Of a stretch of DNA of 64,000 nucleotides, positions 54,536 through 63,808 are shown in pieces. A model generated the notes under the pieces. It was given only the letters and a program-made list of their open reading frames with translations, made no database searches and was not told where the DNA came from. The stretch is from JAGQOZ01 sp041399205 (GTDB lineage Bacteria; Planctomycetota; Planctomycetia; Pirellulales; Pirellulaceae), in assembly GCA_041399205.1 (NCBI GenBank), contig JAWKTK010000013.1, positions 179,357 through 243,356 on the forward strand. The letters are read 5' to 3'. Made by a program: the position numbers and the translations under genes. Within the stretch, counting starts at the first letter, position 1, and each line of letters starts with the position of its first letter.

Positions 54536-55075
54536 GTGCGTAAGTTCTTCACCAAGAAGCAGTGGTGTGTTTGCGAAGGCTTCGAATGTTTGGAGGCTCG
54601 CGACCTTCTCACCGCGACAACCCTCGTCGCATGATATCGCTTGGTGCCGGAACTCCCAAACCCAACCTCGGTGACCGCCAGTGACATCGACAACGATGGA
54701 GATTTGGATGTATTGGCTGTTTCGCCCGCGTTGCGTCAAGTGGTCATGTTTGAAAACACCGACGCGAACGGCGAATTCGCACAAATGAATGTCCTGGCCG
54801 AAGCGCCGTCGGATATTTCTCAAGCAGTGCCAGCCGATTTTGATGCGGATGGTGACGTCGACCTTATCGTCTTTTCGAACAATGCGCACGGTTCGGTCGG
54901 CTGGTTCGAAAACATCAACGGGTTAGGAGCATTCGGTGACTTTCGCGAATTGATTGCGGACACCGGTTTCGACTCCGTAGCCGTGGGCGACATTGACGGA
55001 GACGGCTGGAATGATTTGGTGACGCTGCGTCGCGACAGCGAAAGTTTCGGCTGTTACGGGCTGGTGGAAGAATGA
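54536..55075 (+). CDS. LEPR-type FG-GAP/VCBS repeat protein, N-terminal part
   Basis: GTG 54536 with AGGGGG upstream opens VRKFFTKKQWCVCEGFECLE, ARDLLTATT, a variant of the planctomycete LEPRxLL export motif. A frame change near 54630 leads to the frame opening at 54641, with FG-GAP/VCBS repeats rich in DIDNDGDLDVL, DFDADGDVDLIVF and DIDGDGWNDLV: calcium-binding loops of a beta-propeller. The frame is lost again near 55070 (WWKNDGKGGTERMRM links to the next part). Extracellular, possibly adhesive or carbohydrate-binding. Confidence 0.75.
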
Positions 55076-55097
55076 CGGCAAAGGCGGCACTGAACGG

Positions 55098-57368
55098 ATG
55101 CGAATGATTTCAACGGACCGTTTTCGGTTGCCACCGGATCGGCCCGGCCACTTGTTTTCACTCGAATTGGGCGATATCGACAATGACAACGACGTAGACG
55201 TCATTTCGGGAGCAGGTTCGTGGTATCGAAACAACGGAATGGGCGAACAATGGGAAGCGAACGCAATGACGTTTCTCGAACATGAGTCAGTCTATCCCCA
55301 GTCATTTCAACTGGTTGATGTTGACGGAGACGGTGATTTAGATGTGCTCAGTTTGTACACGTTGGAAACACTTGATTTCTTGTTGCCCTCCGTTGTGTGG
55401 TTCGAAAACCAAGGTCAAAACGGCTTGTTAGAACAGACTTCGTTTGGAATACAGCTCTCGCGCCGAACTGATGTACTGTTTGGTTTTGCCAATTCGACGA
55501 CCGCCGATTCCGATAACATTGTCGTCGTTAGTAACGGATACCTTGTGATGAAGGATCGTCGCGTGATCCTTGAACTTAAAGAACAACCTTCGGGTCTTGC
55601 GGTTGCAGATCTGGACGCTGACGGCCTAGACGATTTGATCTATAATTTTGACAGCGATCATGGTGTCTACTGGTCCAAGCAGGGTTCCGACCATGTATTT
55701 GCAGATCCAGCTAGTTTGAACACGCCCGCCCCGATCAGTAGCGCGTATGCGACCGATGTTGATGTTGATGGTGATGGCGATGCTGATCTAGTTAATCCCA
55801 ATGGGGCGTATATTAACGATGATCTATCATTCTCGCTGCAGCCTGGACCGTTCGACGGCGGAAGACCAGAACGTCCTGACTTCAATGGCGATGGAAAACG
55901 AGATACGCTGCAGTGGAATACCTCCAGTGTTCCGGAGTTCGAGCGATATTTCTCCACCCTTTACGTCCAGCTAAGCGATGACGAACAGCTTGGCGAGCGA
56001 CAGCTAGTTGATGAGTTTGATTGGACCAGTTCCCCACCTCGAATTGTCGATGTCGACTCAGATGGTATCGACGAAATCGTGTGGACGGACGATGTGTCCG
56101 TATTTTGGTTCAAAGCCACATCAAACGGCGAATTTACGAAGACAATCATTCCCGATGTTTGGCTTTGGACATTGCAAAATCTCGATTTTGGCGACATTGA
56201 TCAAGATGGCATGACAGACCTGGTCTACCTTTCGGGAACGCGAATCTATTGGCGACGTGGTCTGGGCCAGGGCGAGTTTTCTGATGACCAGGTGGTTCAA
56301 TACAATCAGCGCGACGTGATTGTCAGTTCCTGGAGATCTTCGGATGATCAACGGATCTTGTTCGACATGGACGGTGACGGGGATCTGGATTTGCTCTTGC
56401 CTGCGTCACAATACGCGATGTGGGTGCCCAACACGGATGGCAAAGGGACGTTTGGAAGTTATCGAATCATTGCGCGTGCCGATTTGCGTTACTTCAACGG
56501 CTATCCACTCGATTTGGATTCAGACGGAGATCTTGATATTGTCATGACGAGTGCTGCCGGGGATTTGCAGATTTACGAATACGTTTCGCCGATTCTTTTT
56601 CAAAAGACGGCGACTTTGGAAACTCGTCTGACCGGCTTAGATTACGGTGACATCGATGGTGACGGAGACGTCGATATTTTTGTGAACGACCGCTACTTCG
56701 AGAACCAGGGCGACAACACGTTTGAAGCTCGACAATACGGGCCGAATCCCATTCAGTCGTTCAGCTTAGCTGATTTCGACCAAGACGGTGACGTTGACGT
56801 CGCCGCATATGAAAAATTGCCATCGAGCATTCCTGTGCTCCGCTGGTACCAAGACCGTGTCATTGGCGATTCCAGTCACGATGGCGTGTTTGATTCGACG
56901 GATTTGGTGGCGGTGTTCCAGCAGAACGAATACGAAGACTCCGTCGCAGGCAATTCCAACTTTGATACAGGCGACTGGAATCAAGACGGCGAATTCGATT
57001 CGGCCGATTTGGTTTTCGCCTTTCAATCGAACAACTTTGTGTTCGAGGCGATTTCGCCCAGTTTGTTCGCCGACCATCAGACGGTTGAAGCGATCGCGGC
57101 GAATGCGGTTCGGCAAAATCGGCTTGCTCTTGATAGAAGCAGAAGTGCCTGGAATCAAGATGGCGAATTCGATTTCACTGATTTAGTATTTGCGCTTCCA
57201 GCCGATTCGTTTGAATTGGAATTAGTCGGCCAGGCGACTGGCTTGGACCGAATTCAACTGGTGAATGCCGCTTGGTCGATGCGCGTCGAGGAACAGGATC
57301 GGTTAGGAAAACCTGGAAGCCGCATGTTTCATTCGCTAAAGACGACGTTCTACAAGATTGCGGTTTGA
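55098..57368 (+). CDS. FG-GAP/VCBS repeat protein with EF-hand (dockerin-like) C-terminus
   Basis: Continuation of the gene begun at 54536. At least ten D-x-D-x-D-G loops of the form DVDGDGDLDVLSL, DVDGDGDADLVNP, DIDQDGMTDLVYL, DMDGDGDLDLLLP, DIDGDGDVDIFVN and DFDQDGDVDVAAY. The last 180 residues hold the planctomycete dockerin-like pair DSSHDGVFDSTDLVAVFQQN and GDWNQDGEFDSADLVFAFQS, followed by a third, imperfect copy AWNQDGEFDFTDLVFALP. The final part from MFHSLKTTFYKIAV seems to belong to the start of the next LEPR gene. Confidence 0.8.
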   Translation: MRMISTDRFRLPPDRPGHLFSLELGDIDNDNDVDVISGAGSWYRNNGMGEQWEANAMTFLEHESVYPQSFQLVDVDGDGDLDVLSLYTLETLDFLLPSVVWFENQGQNGLLEQTSFGIQLSRRTDVLFGFANSTTADSDNIVVVSNGYLVMKDRRVILELKEQPSGLAVADLDADGLDDLIYNFDSDHGVYWSKQGSDHVFADPASLNTPAPISSAYATDVDVDGDGDADLVNPNGAYINDDLSFSLQPGPFDGGRPERPDFNGDGKRDTLQWNTSSVPEFERYFSTLYVQLSDDEQLGERQLVDEFDWTSSPPRIVDVDSDGIDEIVWTDDVSVFWFKATSNGEFTKTIIPDVWLWTLQNLDFGDIDQDGMTDLVYLSGTRIYWRRGLGQGEFSDDQVVQYNQRDVIVSSWRSSDDQRILFDMDGDGDLDLLLPASQYAMWVPNTDGKGTFGSYRIIARADLRYFNGYPLDLDSDGDLDIVMTSAAGDLQIYEYVSPILFQKTATLETRLTGLDYGDIDGDGDVDIFVNDRYFENQGDNTFEARQYGPNPIQSFSLADFDQDGDVDVAAYEKLPSSIPVLRWYQDRVIGDSSHDGVFDSTDLVAVFQQNEYEDSVAGNSNFDTGDWNQDGEFDSADLVFAFQSNNFVFEAISPSLFADHQTVEAIAANAVRQNRLALDRSRSAWNQDGEFDFTDLVFALPADSFELELVGQATGLDRIQLVNAAWSMRVEEQDRLGKPGSRMFHSLKTTFYKIAV

Positions 57369-57543
57369 TACGCTGGAACCGCGTGATCTGCTGACAACGG
57401 CGACGACGCGGGCGGTGGACATTGATGTCGATGGTGACTTGGATGTGCATAGGCGGTTTCTCGTTCGCTTAGCGAAATTATGTTGTTCGAAGATCAAGAC
57501 GGTGGTCGAATCGCCGGAACAGAGCGCGTTTTTCGCTAGGTAA
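57324..57543 (+). pseudogene. truncated second LEPR gene
   Basis: MFHSLKTTFYKIA followed, after a one- or two-base shift at about 57362, by RFDTLEPRDLLTTATTRAVD and IDVDGDLDV: a textbook LEPRxLL start plus one propeller loop. The text then changes to VESPEQSAFFAR and stops, matching the C-terminus of the GH10 protein. Looks like the 5' end of a paralogue joined to foreign sequence by deletion. Confidence 0.65.
57495..57543 (+). repeat. direct repeat, right copy (flanks the FG-GAP gene)
   Basis: GTGGTCGAATCGCCGGAACA, then GAGCGCG, a T run and CGCTAGGTAAGGGC; partner of 54310-54358. Confidence 0.7.
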
Positions 57544-57810
57544 GGGCGAAAAAGCCGATGAAGTGCACATTCGAAATTGAGTCATTGGCCAATGGGACCC
57601 GAAACAAATTCGTTGACAACCGTGACGCTGTCACAGCTGCTGCTAGCGATTAGTTCGCCTTGACGGCGCTGTCGTGCCAGCGGTATAAGGCAGCATCGAA
57701 ATTTCTCCATCCGGCAGTGCAAGTTTCCGCATTCGGTCAAACGACAAATGCTGCACGAAACGTTGCCTGTACTTCACGAACGAACCTTAGACGGATCGAT
57801 GGTTCTGCTA

Positions 57811-58529
57811 TGAAAGCGTTGGTTGCCTGTCCGCTGCATCTGTTGGAAGTTGACTTGGATACGCACGCAGTTCGGCGGTGGAATCGCATCGTCCCGAATA
57901 CTACGGCGTGTCGTGGTCGTATGCCTGGCGACCGTTTGATCCTGAGTCACAGCGGCTTGAATAACGAAAAGATGGCTTCGCTGGAATCGTATATGGACAG
58001 CGAAGTCGGATTCCCTTTCCACCAATGGTGTCGCCGGTGCGATTGGCCTTTCTCAACCGCACCAGATTGTTATTGTACCGACCAGCATGTCATTGCTACC
58101 AACACGGGCCGAAATTCGCTGACCGTGTTTCGCCAAGATGATGGCCTACAAAAACGTCTGGGTCGAAGATGCCAAATGGGATCGCAAAGGAAAAGAAAAC
58201 TGCTGTGGAAGTCATCAAATTCGGTCTTTCTGAAAGACGATCAACTGTGGTACTGGCACATAGCTTTGATCGAGGTTCGGATTGATTGTTCTCTCGTGGC
58301 CCGATCTGCAGCTAGTCAAACGTTGGAAAGCCAAAGCGCTGCAGGCCCACAGCGTGTGGGTCACCCAAGAAAAATCAGGTGCTGGTGTGTGACACCATGC
58401 GAGGCACCCTGTTGGACGCGGTTTCCGACAAGGTATTACAGCTGGAGCTGTGACGAACCGAATGCGATGACTCGAGGCCTTGCGTGTGACGGCAAACACA
58501 TTCTATGTCGGCCGATCCGAACAGAGTGA
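57811..58529 (+). CDS. unknown conserved planctomycete protein, N-terminal part, frame broken
   Basis: ATG 57811 opens MKALVACPLHLLEVDLDTHA, then (after shifts at about 57890 and 57930) RPEYYGVSWSYAGDRLILSH, SGLNNEKMASLESYMDSEVG. Further fragments in other frames read IGLSQPHQIV, TNTGRNSLTVFRQDD, WDRKGK, NSVFLKDDQLWYWHI. This suggests a beta-propeller-like protein reading a stored or measured value, but I know no named family. The many shifts are more than in neighbouring genes. Continues at 58480-59304. Confidence 0.5.
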
Positions 58530-59304
58530 TCGGCGAGGTCGAACGGAATCGGACGGCGGCATTTGGATTGTGGATCGGAAACGCTGGAAGACCAAAGACT
58601 ATATTCACTTGCCAGGCGTGGGGAACGTCATGGAAGTTCGTTTGCTGGATGTGCCGGACGAATGTCATCACCAAAGACCGTTCACGGGCAATTACGACAC
58701 GACTCCGTATCCGTTGGGCCAAGCAAACGCCTGCGTCGTTCACAGCTGTGAAGTGGGTGCGACACAAGCCGATTGGTCGGAACATTTGTCGCCGATGTCA
58801 CTTCGGTCCGATGCGATGCTGGCTGCTTCGCAAAATGCTTTGGCGACCAAGCGAAGGCTCTGTTTGGCAGACGTTTCCGTTTCGGCCAAAGTGGACGTGG
58901 AAGCCGCTGACGCTCAGCATGCCGGCGTCGTTGCAAGGTATCGAGGCCCGGGCGAAACGAACATGCTGAACGCCATGCTGCACAAGGAAGGTCCCTATGT
59001 GGCAATTGAATTGTGGTTGCATCACAGCGGAAAATGGGAACGCCTGGGGATTCAACCCGCCCATGTACTCCGGGGCGAATTAACTCTGGTCTGCCGCGGC
59101 GAAAACGTCAAAGTGCTATTCGATGGAACAACTTTGATCGAAGCCCAGTGCCAAGCGTTAGGAAACGGCAGTGTTGGAGTTCGCGCCAGTGGTGGTGCCG
59201 TCGGTTCGTTTCAATGCCAAGATTTGACACCTGCTCAAGCGGGTAGGCCTAACTTTTTCAGCCGATTAGGAATCCCGCACACGGCCTACCGGCGCATCGC
59301 CTAA
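58480..59304 (+). CDS. unknown conserved planctomycete protein, C-terminal part with DUF1080-like domain
   Basis: The first half continues the propeller-like part (FYVGRSEQSD, SDGGIWIVDRKRWKTKDYIH, LPGVGNVMEVRLLDVPDECH). The last 150 residues have the jelly-roll wording of DUF1080/LamG-like domains: LADVSVSAKVDVEAADAQHA, GVVARYRGPGETNMLNAMLH, VAIELWLHHSGKWERLGI, LVCRGENVKVLFDGTTLIEA, GSVGVRASGGAVGSFQCQDL. Probably a cytoplasmic or surface glycan-binding protein; no signal peptide at 57811. Confidence 0.6.
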   Translation: MRVTANTFYVGRSEQSDRRGRTESDGGIWIVDRKRWKTKDYIHLPGVGNVMEVRLLDVPDECHHQRPFTGNYDTTPYPLGQANACVVHSCEVGATQADWSEHLSPMSLRSDAMLAASQNALATKRRLCLADVSVSAKVDVEAADAQHAGVVARYRGPGETNMLNAMLHKEGPYVAIELWLHHSGKWERLGIQPAHVLRGELTLVCRGENVKVLFDGTTLIEAQCQALGNGSVGVRASGGAVGSFQCQDLTPAQAGRPNFFSRLGIPHTAYRRIA

Positions 59305-59447
59305 TCGTTTTGCGATCGGTTTGTCGTCCCAGATCCCCACTCGTCAAACACTCGGCATTGTTGTACAAAATGCCCAATTCGTTGGCCAACGTTCAATATC
59401 GTGACAACGCTGTCAATTGAGAATTTCCTTTGCAGGAGTATAACAAA

Positions 59448-59579
59448 ATGTTGCTGGCACATATGACTCAGACTGAATTGCCTTGGACTTGGATTGCGCT
59501 GGCTCTAGGCATGGCCATTGGTTATTTGGCTGCGATCTTGCGAAGTCGCATCGTTCGTCGATCGGAAAATCTCGGCTAA
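59448..59579 (+). CDS. 43-residue membrane protein
   Basis: Short gene supported by a strong CAGGAG ribosome binding site 10 bases before ATG. One membrane helix (LPWTWIALALGMAIGYLAAI) followed by a basic end LRSRIVRRSENLG, so the C-terminus should stay in the cytoplasm. Convergent with the PfkB kinase gene. Function unknown. Confidence 0.6.
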   Translation: MLLAHMTQTELPWTWIALALGMAIGYLAAILRSRIVRRSENLG

Positions 59580-59631
59580 ACCAGGTCGCAAAAACCTTGA
59601 CGGATTGAATCGAGTGTGGGCCTGCGCGAAT

Positions 59632-60570
59632 TCAATCTTCGCGCAGCGCCAACGCCTGCACGGCCGCAAAATCTGGCAAGGCGTCTCGATTCCCCAGTTG
59701 CCTGCATTTGATGGCTGCTGCTGCCGCGGCGAATCGAAGAAGCTGATCCAGCGGCCAATTCTGAAGCAGTCCAAAGCTGAGTGCTCCGCAAAAAACATCG
59801 CCAGCGCCCGTAGTATCGACCGCTCGGACGGAAAACGCGGGCTGGACCAAATGTTGGTCGGCCGTAAAGAGTTCGGCGCCTCGTTCACCCGCCGTGAAAA
59901 CGGCCATCTTGATTCCCTTATCCAGCAACGCCGCGGCGGCTCGACGAATATCTGTGTGTCCAAAATATTCTTGGCAAAAACGTTCTGGGCAATTGATCAA
60001 CGTCACGTGCGGCAGCAGTTGATCCAAATTCGGTTTGGGTGAACCCGCATCCAGTACCACCAGCTTGCCATGCGCTTGAAATCGCTGGGCCATGTTGGTC
60101 GCTGCCAGCGCGGACCAACCATCCAGATGCAGCAAACGATGCGAAGCAGGCGGTTCGCTCGGCAGTTCGTTCGTATCCAGGTCGCCACACGAACCTCGAC
60201 TGTAAGCCACCGTCCGTTCGCCTGTGTGCTGGTCGATCCACACATGCGCAAAACCGGTTTGCGCGAAGTTGTCTGGTGAGATAATCGACGGTCGAAAATC
60301 AATTCCTTGGCGAACAAAATCGTCTTGGATCTGTCGGCCGAATTCGTCGCCAGCCCATTTGCCGATAAATTGACAGCCGACACCCATACGTCGCAGGAAG
60401 GCCAGGGCCGTCGGCACGGGGCCACCCACTTGATAGCGACTAAGAGAAATGGGATTCTTGGTATTGGCCGCCGGATAGCGGTCCAGCACAACTTGATGGT
60501 CGATCAAGACGGTACCAATTCCCAGAACTTCCAGCGATGTCGATTCGGATGGCAAAGTAGTATCTGTCAA
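59632..60570 (-). CDS. PfkB family carbohydrate kinase
   Basis: 312 residues of the ribokinase fold. N-terminal LEVLGIGTVLIDHQVVLDRY and YQVGGPVPTALAFLRRMGVG (first PfkB signature, GG turn), then FIGKWAGDEFGRQIQDDFVR, and the anion-hole/catalytic signature VDTTGAGDVFCGALSFGL with the Asp base. Phosphorylates a sugar or nucleoside; the substrate is not predictable. Start ATG 60570 lies 10 bases from the DUF2007 stop, so both are probably cotranscribed. Confidence 0.9.
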   Translation of the reverse strand: MTDTTLPSESTSLEVLGIGTVLIDHQVVLDRYPAANTKNPISLSRYQVGGPVPTALAFLRRMGVGCQFIGKWAGDEFGRQIQDDFVRQGIDFRPSIISPDNFAQTGFAHVWIDQHTGERTVAYSRGSCGDLDTNELPSEPPASHRLLHLDGWSALAATNMAQRFQAHGKLVVLDAGSPKPNLDQLLPHVTLINCPERFCQEYFGHTDIRRAAAALLDKGIKMAVFTAGERGAELFTADQHLVQPAFSVRAVDTTGAGDVFCGALSFGLLQNWPLDQLLRFAAAAAAIKCRQLGNRDALPDFAAVQALALRED

Positions 60571-60580
60571 CGGTCTTGGC

Positions 60581-60805
60581 CTACTCTTCGTCGGCGTGAT
60601 GCTGGTGCATGATGTCGCGAGCTTCTTGTTCGTTCTCTTCGCTGACCAGAATTCCGATTTCGAACGGTGTCACGCCCGTAAAACCAGCCTGATGTTCACC
60701 ATCTATGTGGCACTCGATGCCGTGATCGACAAGTAGGTTTTTTAACAACTCGGCCTTGTTCGGATCGCTCAGCGAATAGATCTTGACCATTTTCTTTTCG
60801 GACAT
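60581..60805 (-). CDS. DUF2007 domain protein (putative signal-transducing)
   Basis: 74 residues from ATG 60805; a 15-residue longer frame lacks support. MVKIYSLSDPNKAELLKNLL, VDHGIECHIDGEHQAGFTGV, EIGILVSEENEQEARDIMHQ follow the DUF2007 pattern (GlnB-like alpha/beta fold). Function of the family is unknown. Precedes the PfkB kinase gene. Confidence 0.85.
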   Translation of the reverse strand: MSEKKMVKIYSLSDPNKAELLKNLLVDHGIECHIDGEHQAGFTGVTPFEIGILVSEENEQEARDIMHQHHADEE

Positions 60806-60983
60806 CGTTATGCCTCGCGGGTTAACGGGAATGGAATGACAATTCACCAATCAATTGGATTCAGCAAACAATATACCAAACGATTGTGCTGAGGTCCGAA
60901 TGATAGGACGCTGCCGGTTCAAGTGTCAAAGGAACCTCTGTTCCGAAGTGGAATTGGCAAAGCGGCAGTGAATTTGGCACGTG

Positions 60984-61430
60984 TTACGGTTTTGGCAGGC
61001 GAGCGACAATGACGGGACATGTTGCAGAACGAATGACGCGTTGTGCTACACTCCCCAGCAGCAGCTGTGCGAATCCAGTCCGACCATGACTGCCCATCAC
61101 CACCAAGTTGATTCGCAGTTCATCCACAGCGCGAAGAATCTCGGTCGGAGCTTCGCCGGTCCGAAAAAGTTCTTCCAGGGGGATCGACGCAGCGAATTCC
61201 AGTTCTAAATGAGCCGCTTGCAGATGTCGCCAGAGTTGATCCGGTTGCAAGACGCCTAATTCGTCTGCATCGGCCGACGCCATGACAGACGGAGCTTGCA
61301 CGTGCAGCAGAAAAATCTTGGGATGCAAGCCTTCCGTCACATAGCTTCGCGCAAACGCTCCTGCCATTTCCAACGCAAAGCGGCTGGATTCAGAAAAGTC
61401 GGTCGGCACTAAGATTCGAAATTCTTTCAT
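60984..61430 (-). CDS. universal stress protein, UspA family
   Basis: 148 residues. ILVPTDFSESSRFALEMAGA at the start and LVVMGSHGRTGFAQLLLGSV, AQRVIRSATCPVIVARLP at the end, giving the ATP-binding motif G-x2-G-x9-G-(S/T) of nucleotide-binding Usp proteins. Acts in the cytoplasm in stress resistance. Divergent to the DUF5722 gene. Confidence 0.93.
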   Translation of the reverse strand: MKEFRILVPTDFSESSRFALEMAGAFARSYVTEGLHPKIFLLHVQAPSVMASADADELGVLQPDQLWRHLQAAHLELEFAASIPLEELFRTGEAPTEILRAVDELRINLVVMGSHGRTGFAQLLLGSVAQRVIRSATCPVIVARLPKP

Positions 61431-61571
61431 TCGGCGAATTATCCGTCAAACATGGCTGGTTTACCATAGCGGGTTGCCAAAAGCAGGTCGAACCAAGTGA
61501 CGTCGTTCAACTGGCCGCTTAAACTTGAGGTTTGGCACTAACAAACTTTCTTCGAGTACAGGGATTCTACT

Positions 61572-62879
61572 GTGGAGCGAACTCATCGACGAAATTTCCT
61601 GCAAGCGGTCTCCGCCAGTCTCGCGATCGGCCGCTGCGGTTTGATAGCCCAAACCGGCCAAGGTTCGAACGTAGCTTTTCCGTCGGCTGTGTCTAAGAAA
61701 GGTCTGCAGGTTCAGATGATTGACGATGCCATTCAACTGGGCGTCAAGCACGCTACGCTGAACGTCGATTTGGCTCGATTCATCAAACCGGATGCCACCT
61801 CAGACAGTCCGCACTATCGGTGGCAAGATGCCCAAGGGCGTACATATTATTTTGACCAACCAGCGGTGGATCAGCTGCAGCACAGCATTCGCCAGTTATC
61901 GGACCAAGGGATTTTGGTCTATCTGATTTTACTGGTTTACCGGCACCCCGATGCCAATGTGAATCGTATCATGCTGCATCCGCGATTTGATCCGGCAGCT
62001 CCCAATGGGCTGTCTGCCTTTAATGTCAAAACGGACGAAGGCAAGCGTTGGCTCACAGCCTTGATCGAATTCATGGCCGATCGTTGGGGAAAATTCGATT
62101 CACCCCAGGGACGAACCGTCGGTTGGATTGTGGGGAACGAAGTCAATTCGCATTGGTTTTGGTCGAATCGAGGCCGTTGTTCGCTGGAAGAATTTTTGCC
62201 CGACTATGCAGACGCGTTTCGCACGATCCATGCAGCGGTAAAGCGACATTCTTCGTGGGCCAGAATCTACGTTTCGCTAGAACACCATTGGAACATACGC
62301 TATCCCGGCGGTGATGATGACCAAGCGTTCGCAGGTCGGCCGTTTTTGGATGCGTTTGCCGCACGGATGAAACAGCAAGGCGATATCGATTGGCATGTGG
62401 CGTTTCATCCCTATCCGGAAAATCTGTTCGAACCTCGTTTTTGGCGAGACAAATCGGCGACCGCAGCGGACGATTCGCCGCGAATTACATTCAAGAACTT
62501 GGAGGTCTTGATTCGTTATCTCGATCGTCCTGAACTACGGTATGAAGGCGCACGGCGTCGAGTGATCTTGAGCGAACAAGGCTTCCACACGCCGGACGGA
62601 GATGACGGTCCGCAGGTTCAAGCAGCGGCGTATTGTTACGCGTACCGGTTGGTCGAACGGCAGGAAGGTGTCGACGCGTTCATTCTGCATCGGCACGTAG
62701 ATCATGCTCGAGAAGGCGGTCTGCGACTGGGACTGTGGACTCGGCAGTCCGATTCCATCGCCACACCAGACCAACCCAAGCCGATTTACCACTGCTTCCA
62801 AGCCGCCGACACGGCCAACTGGAAAACGAATTTTGAATTCGCGAAAACGATAGTGGGCGTGGACGAATGGCCGGAATAG
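61572..62879 (+). CDS. DUF5722 protein, glycoside hydrolase-like, Tat-exported
   Basis: 435 residues from GTG 61572. The N-terminus ERTHRRNFLQAVSASLAIG contains a twin-arginine motif (RRNFLQ). The body is a TIM barrel with LGVKHATLNVDLARFI, IGWIVGNEV-like text (TVGWIVGNEVNSHWFWSN, with a candidate acid/base Glu), VSLEHHWNIRYPGGDDDQAF, WHVAFHPYPENLFEPRFW and RVILSEQGFHTPDG (candidate nucleophile Glu). This is the DUF5722 family, related to GH families with the E-E pair. Sugar substrate unknown. Confidence 0.8.
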   Translation: MERTHRRNFLQAVSASLAIGRCGLIAQTGQGSNVAFPSAVSKKGLQVQMIDDAIQLGVKHATLNVDLARFIKPDATSDSPHYRWQDAQGRTYYFDQPAVDQLQHSIRQLSDQGILVYLILLVYRHPDANVNRIMLHPRFDPAAPNGLSAFNVKTDEGKRWLTALIEFMADRWGKFDSPQGRTVGWIVGNEVNSHWFWSNRGRCSLEEFLPDYADAFRTIHAAVKRHSSWARIYVSLEHHWNIRYPGGDDDQAFAGRPFLDAFAARMKQQGDIDWHVAFHPYPENLFEPRFWRDKSATAADDSPRITFKNLEVLIRYLDRPELRYEGARRRVILSEQGFHTPDGDDGPQVQAAAYCYAYRLVERQEGVDAFILHRHVDHAREGGLRLGLWTRQSDSIATPDQPKPIYHCFQAADTANWKTNFEFAKTIVGVDEWPE

Positions 62880-63304
62880 CTGAGAATCTCGATCCGCAAA
62901 TTGTTAGCAAGATTCTGGAAAAAGCCGGTCTACCCAACGATCGAAGCGGGAAATTTCACTGCATTCGAAAAACGACGGCATTAGATTCTCCCGAGCCGAT
63001 GCTTTTCTACGTCCCTCCGCAAGGAACGGCCAAAACATGCACTTGCTTGTCATTGCACCAGAAAAGAAACCACTACCTCAAGACCACGCACAAATACCAT
63101 CACATTTTCAAGAGTTGCGCACCGCTTTACAGGGGTTCTCAAATCGCTCGCTACTTATGCGACAGTTTCGGGGATTTTGATGCCTTCAAGTCGCCGCAAA
63201 AAGTGAAGTCCGATTTCTTGGGGCACCGGTTGCATCAAGTCGAGGCGTCAGCGATGAAATTTCTTTCACCTGAAAGTCAGAAGACTCTCGCTAGAGTCAA
63301 ATAG
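62867..63304 (+). CDS. possible integrase-derived fragment, low confidence
   Basis: A 145-residue frame overlapping the end of the DUF5722 gene. Only the first part, IVSKILEKAGLPNDRSGKFH, CIRKTTA, resembles the region before the tyrosine recombinase box II (KLLKRAGLP...FHxLRxTxAT). The rest (SGKF onward) does not resemble a known protein; the end FLSPESQKTLARVK is generic. Probably a decayed recombinase gene, or recombinase plus unrelated sequence. Confidence 0.35.
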   Translation: MAGIAENLDPQIVSKILEKAGLPNDRSGKFHCIRKTTALDSPEPMLFYVPPQGTAKTCTCLSLHQKRNHYLKTTHKYHHIFKSCAPLYRGSQIARYLCDSFGDFDAFKSPQKVKSDFLGHRLHQVEASAMKFLSPESQKTLARVK

Positions 63305-63460
63305 GCAAGCCTCCCTCCCCTGGTTCGGGATATCTCGACTCCCAACCAACGGACCGAACTTTGGACAGTTCATCGCTAGTTACGAGCTTGACGAGACGTG
63401 GTAGGTTCAAGCCTGAATCGCGGTCCTGGTCCGACAGGATGAAAAGCGTCGGACGAGGAA

Positions 63461-63622
63461 ACGTTTGGGACGCATCTAAGCAAAGCCGGAGTTTCGCCCA
63501 GAGCGGCGCAAGCGGCGATGCGGCATTCAGACATCAAGCTAACGATGAACGTCTACACCAATCCGAAGTTGCTGGACGTTGCGGGCGCGGTCAATTCGTT
63601 GCCCTTCGTTCGGTTCGGATAG
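63461..63622 (+). pseudogene. tyrosine recombinase (integrase) C-terminal remnant
   Basis: A continuous frame of 53 residues without a start codon: TFGTHLSKAGVSPRAAQAAM, RHSDIKLTMNVYTNPKLLDV, AGAVNSLPFVRFG. This is the end of the catalytic domain of a phage-type integrase: the His of MRHSDIKLTM and the catalytic Tyr of NVYTN are both present. An in-frame TGA at 63440-63442 separates it from anything upstream. Located 187 bases from a tRNA-Leu fragment. Confidence 0.7.
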
Positions 63623-63808
63623 GAATGGCGGCCGAGCAAAAGCCACTGGGACGGAGAATGCAAAAATACCTGCCCCAAAATCTGCCCCAGCTACAGGGAA
63701 CGGGAGGCAATTTAAGTCCAAAACAGTCCCTTTGGCCGGTCGTAGGAAATTGGCAGAGAACGCCCAGAACGCGGCAAAAACCGCTGAAAAACAAGGGAAA
63801 TCAGAAAA

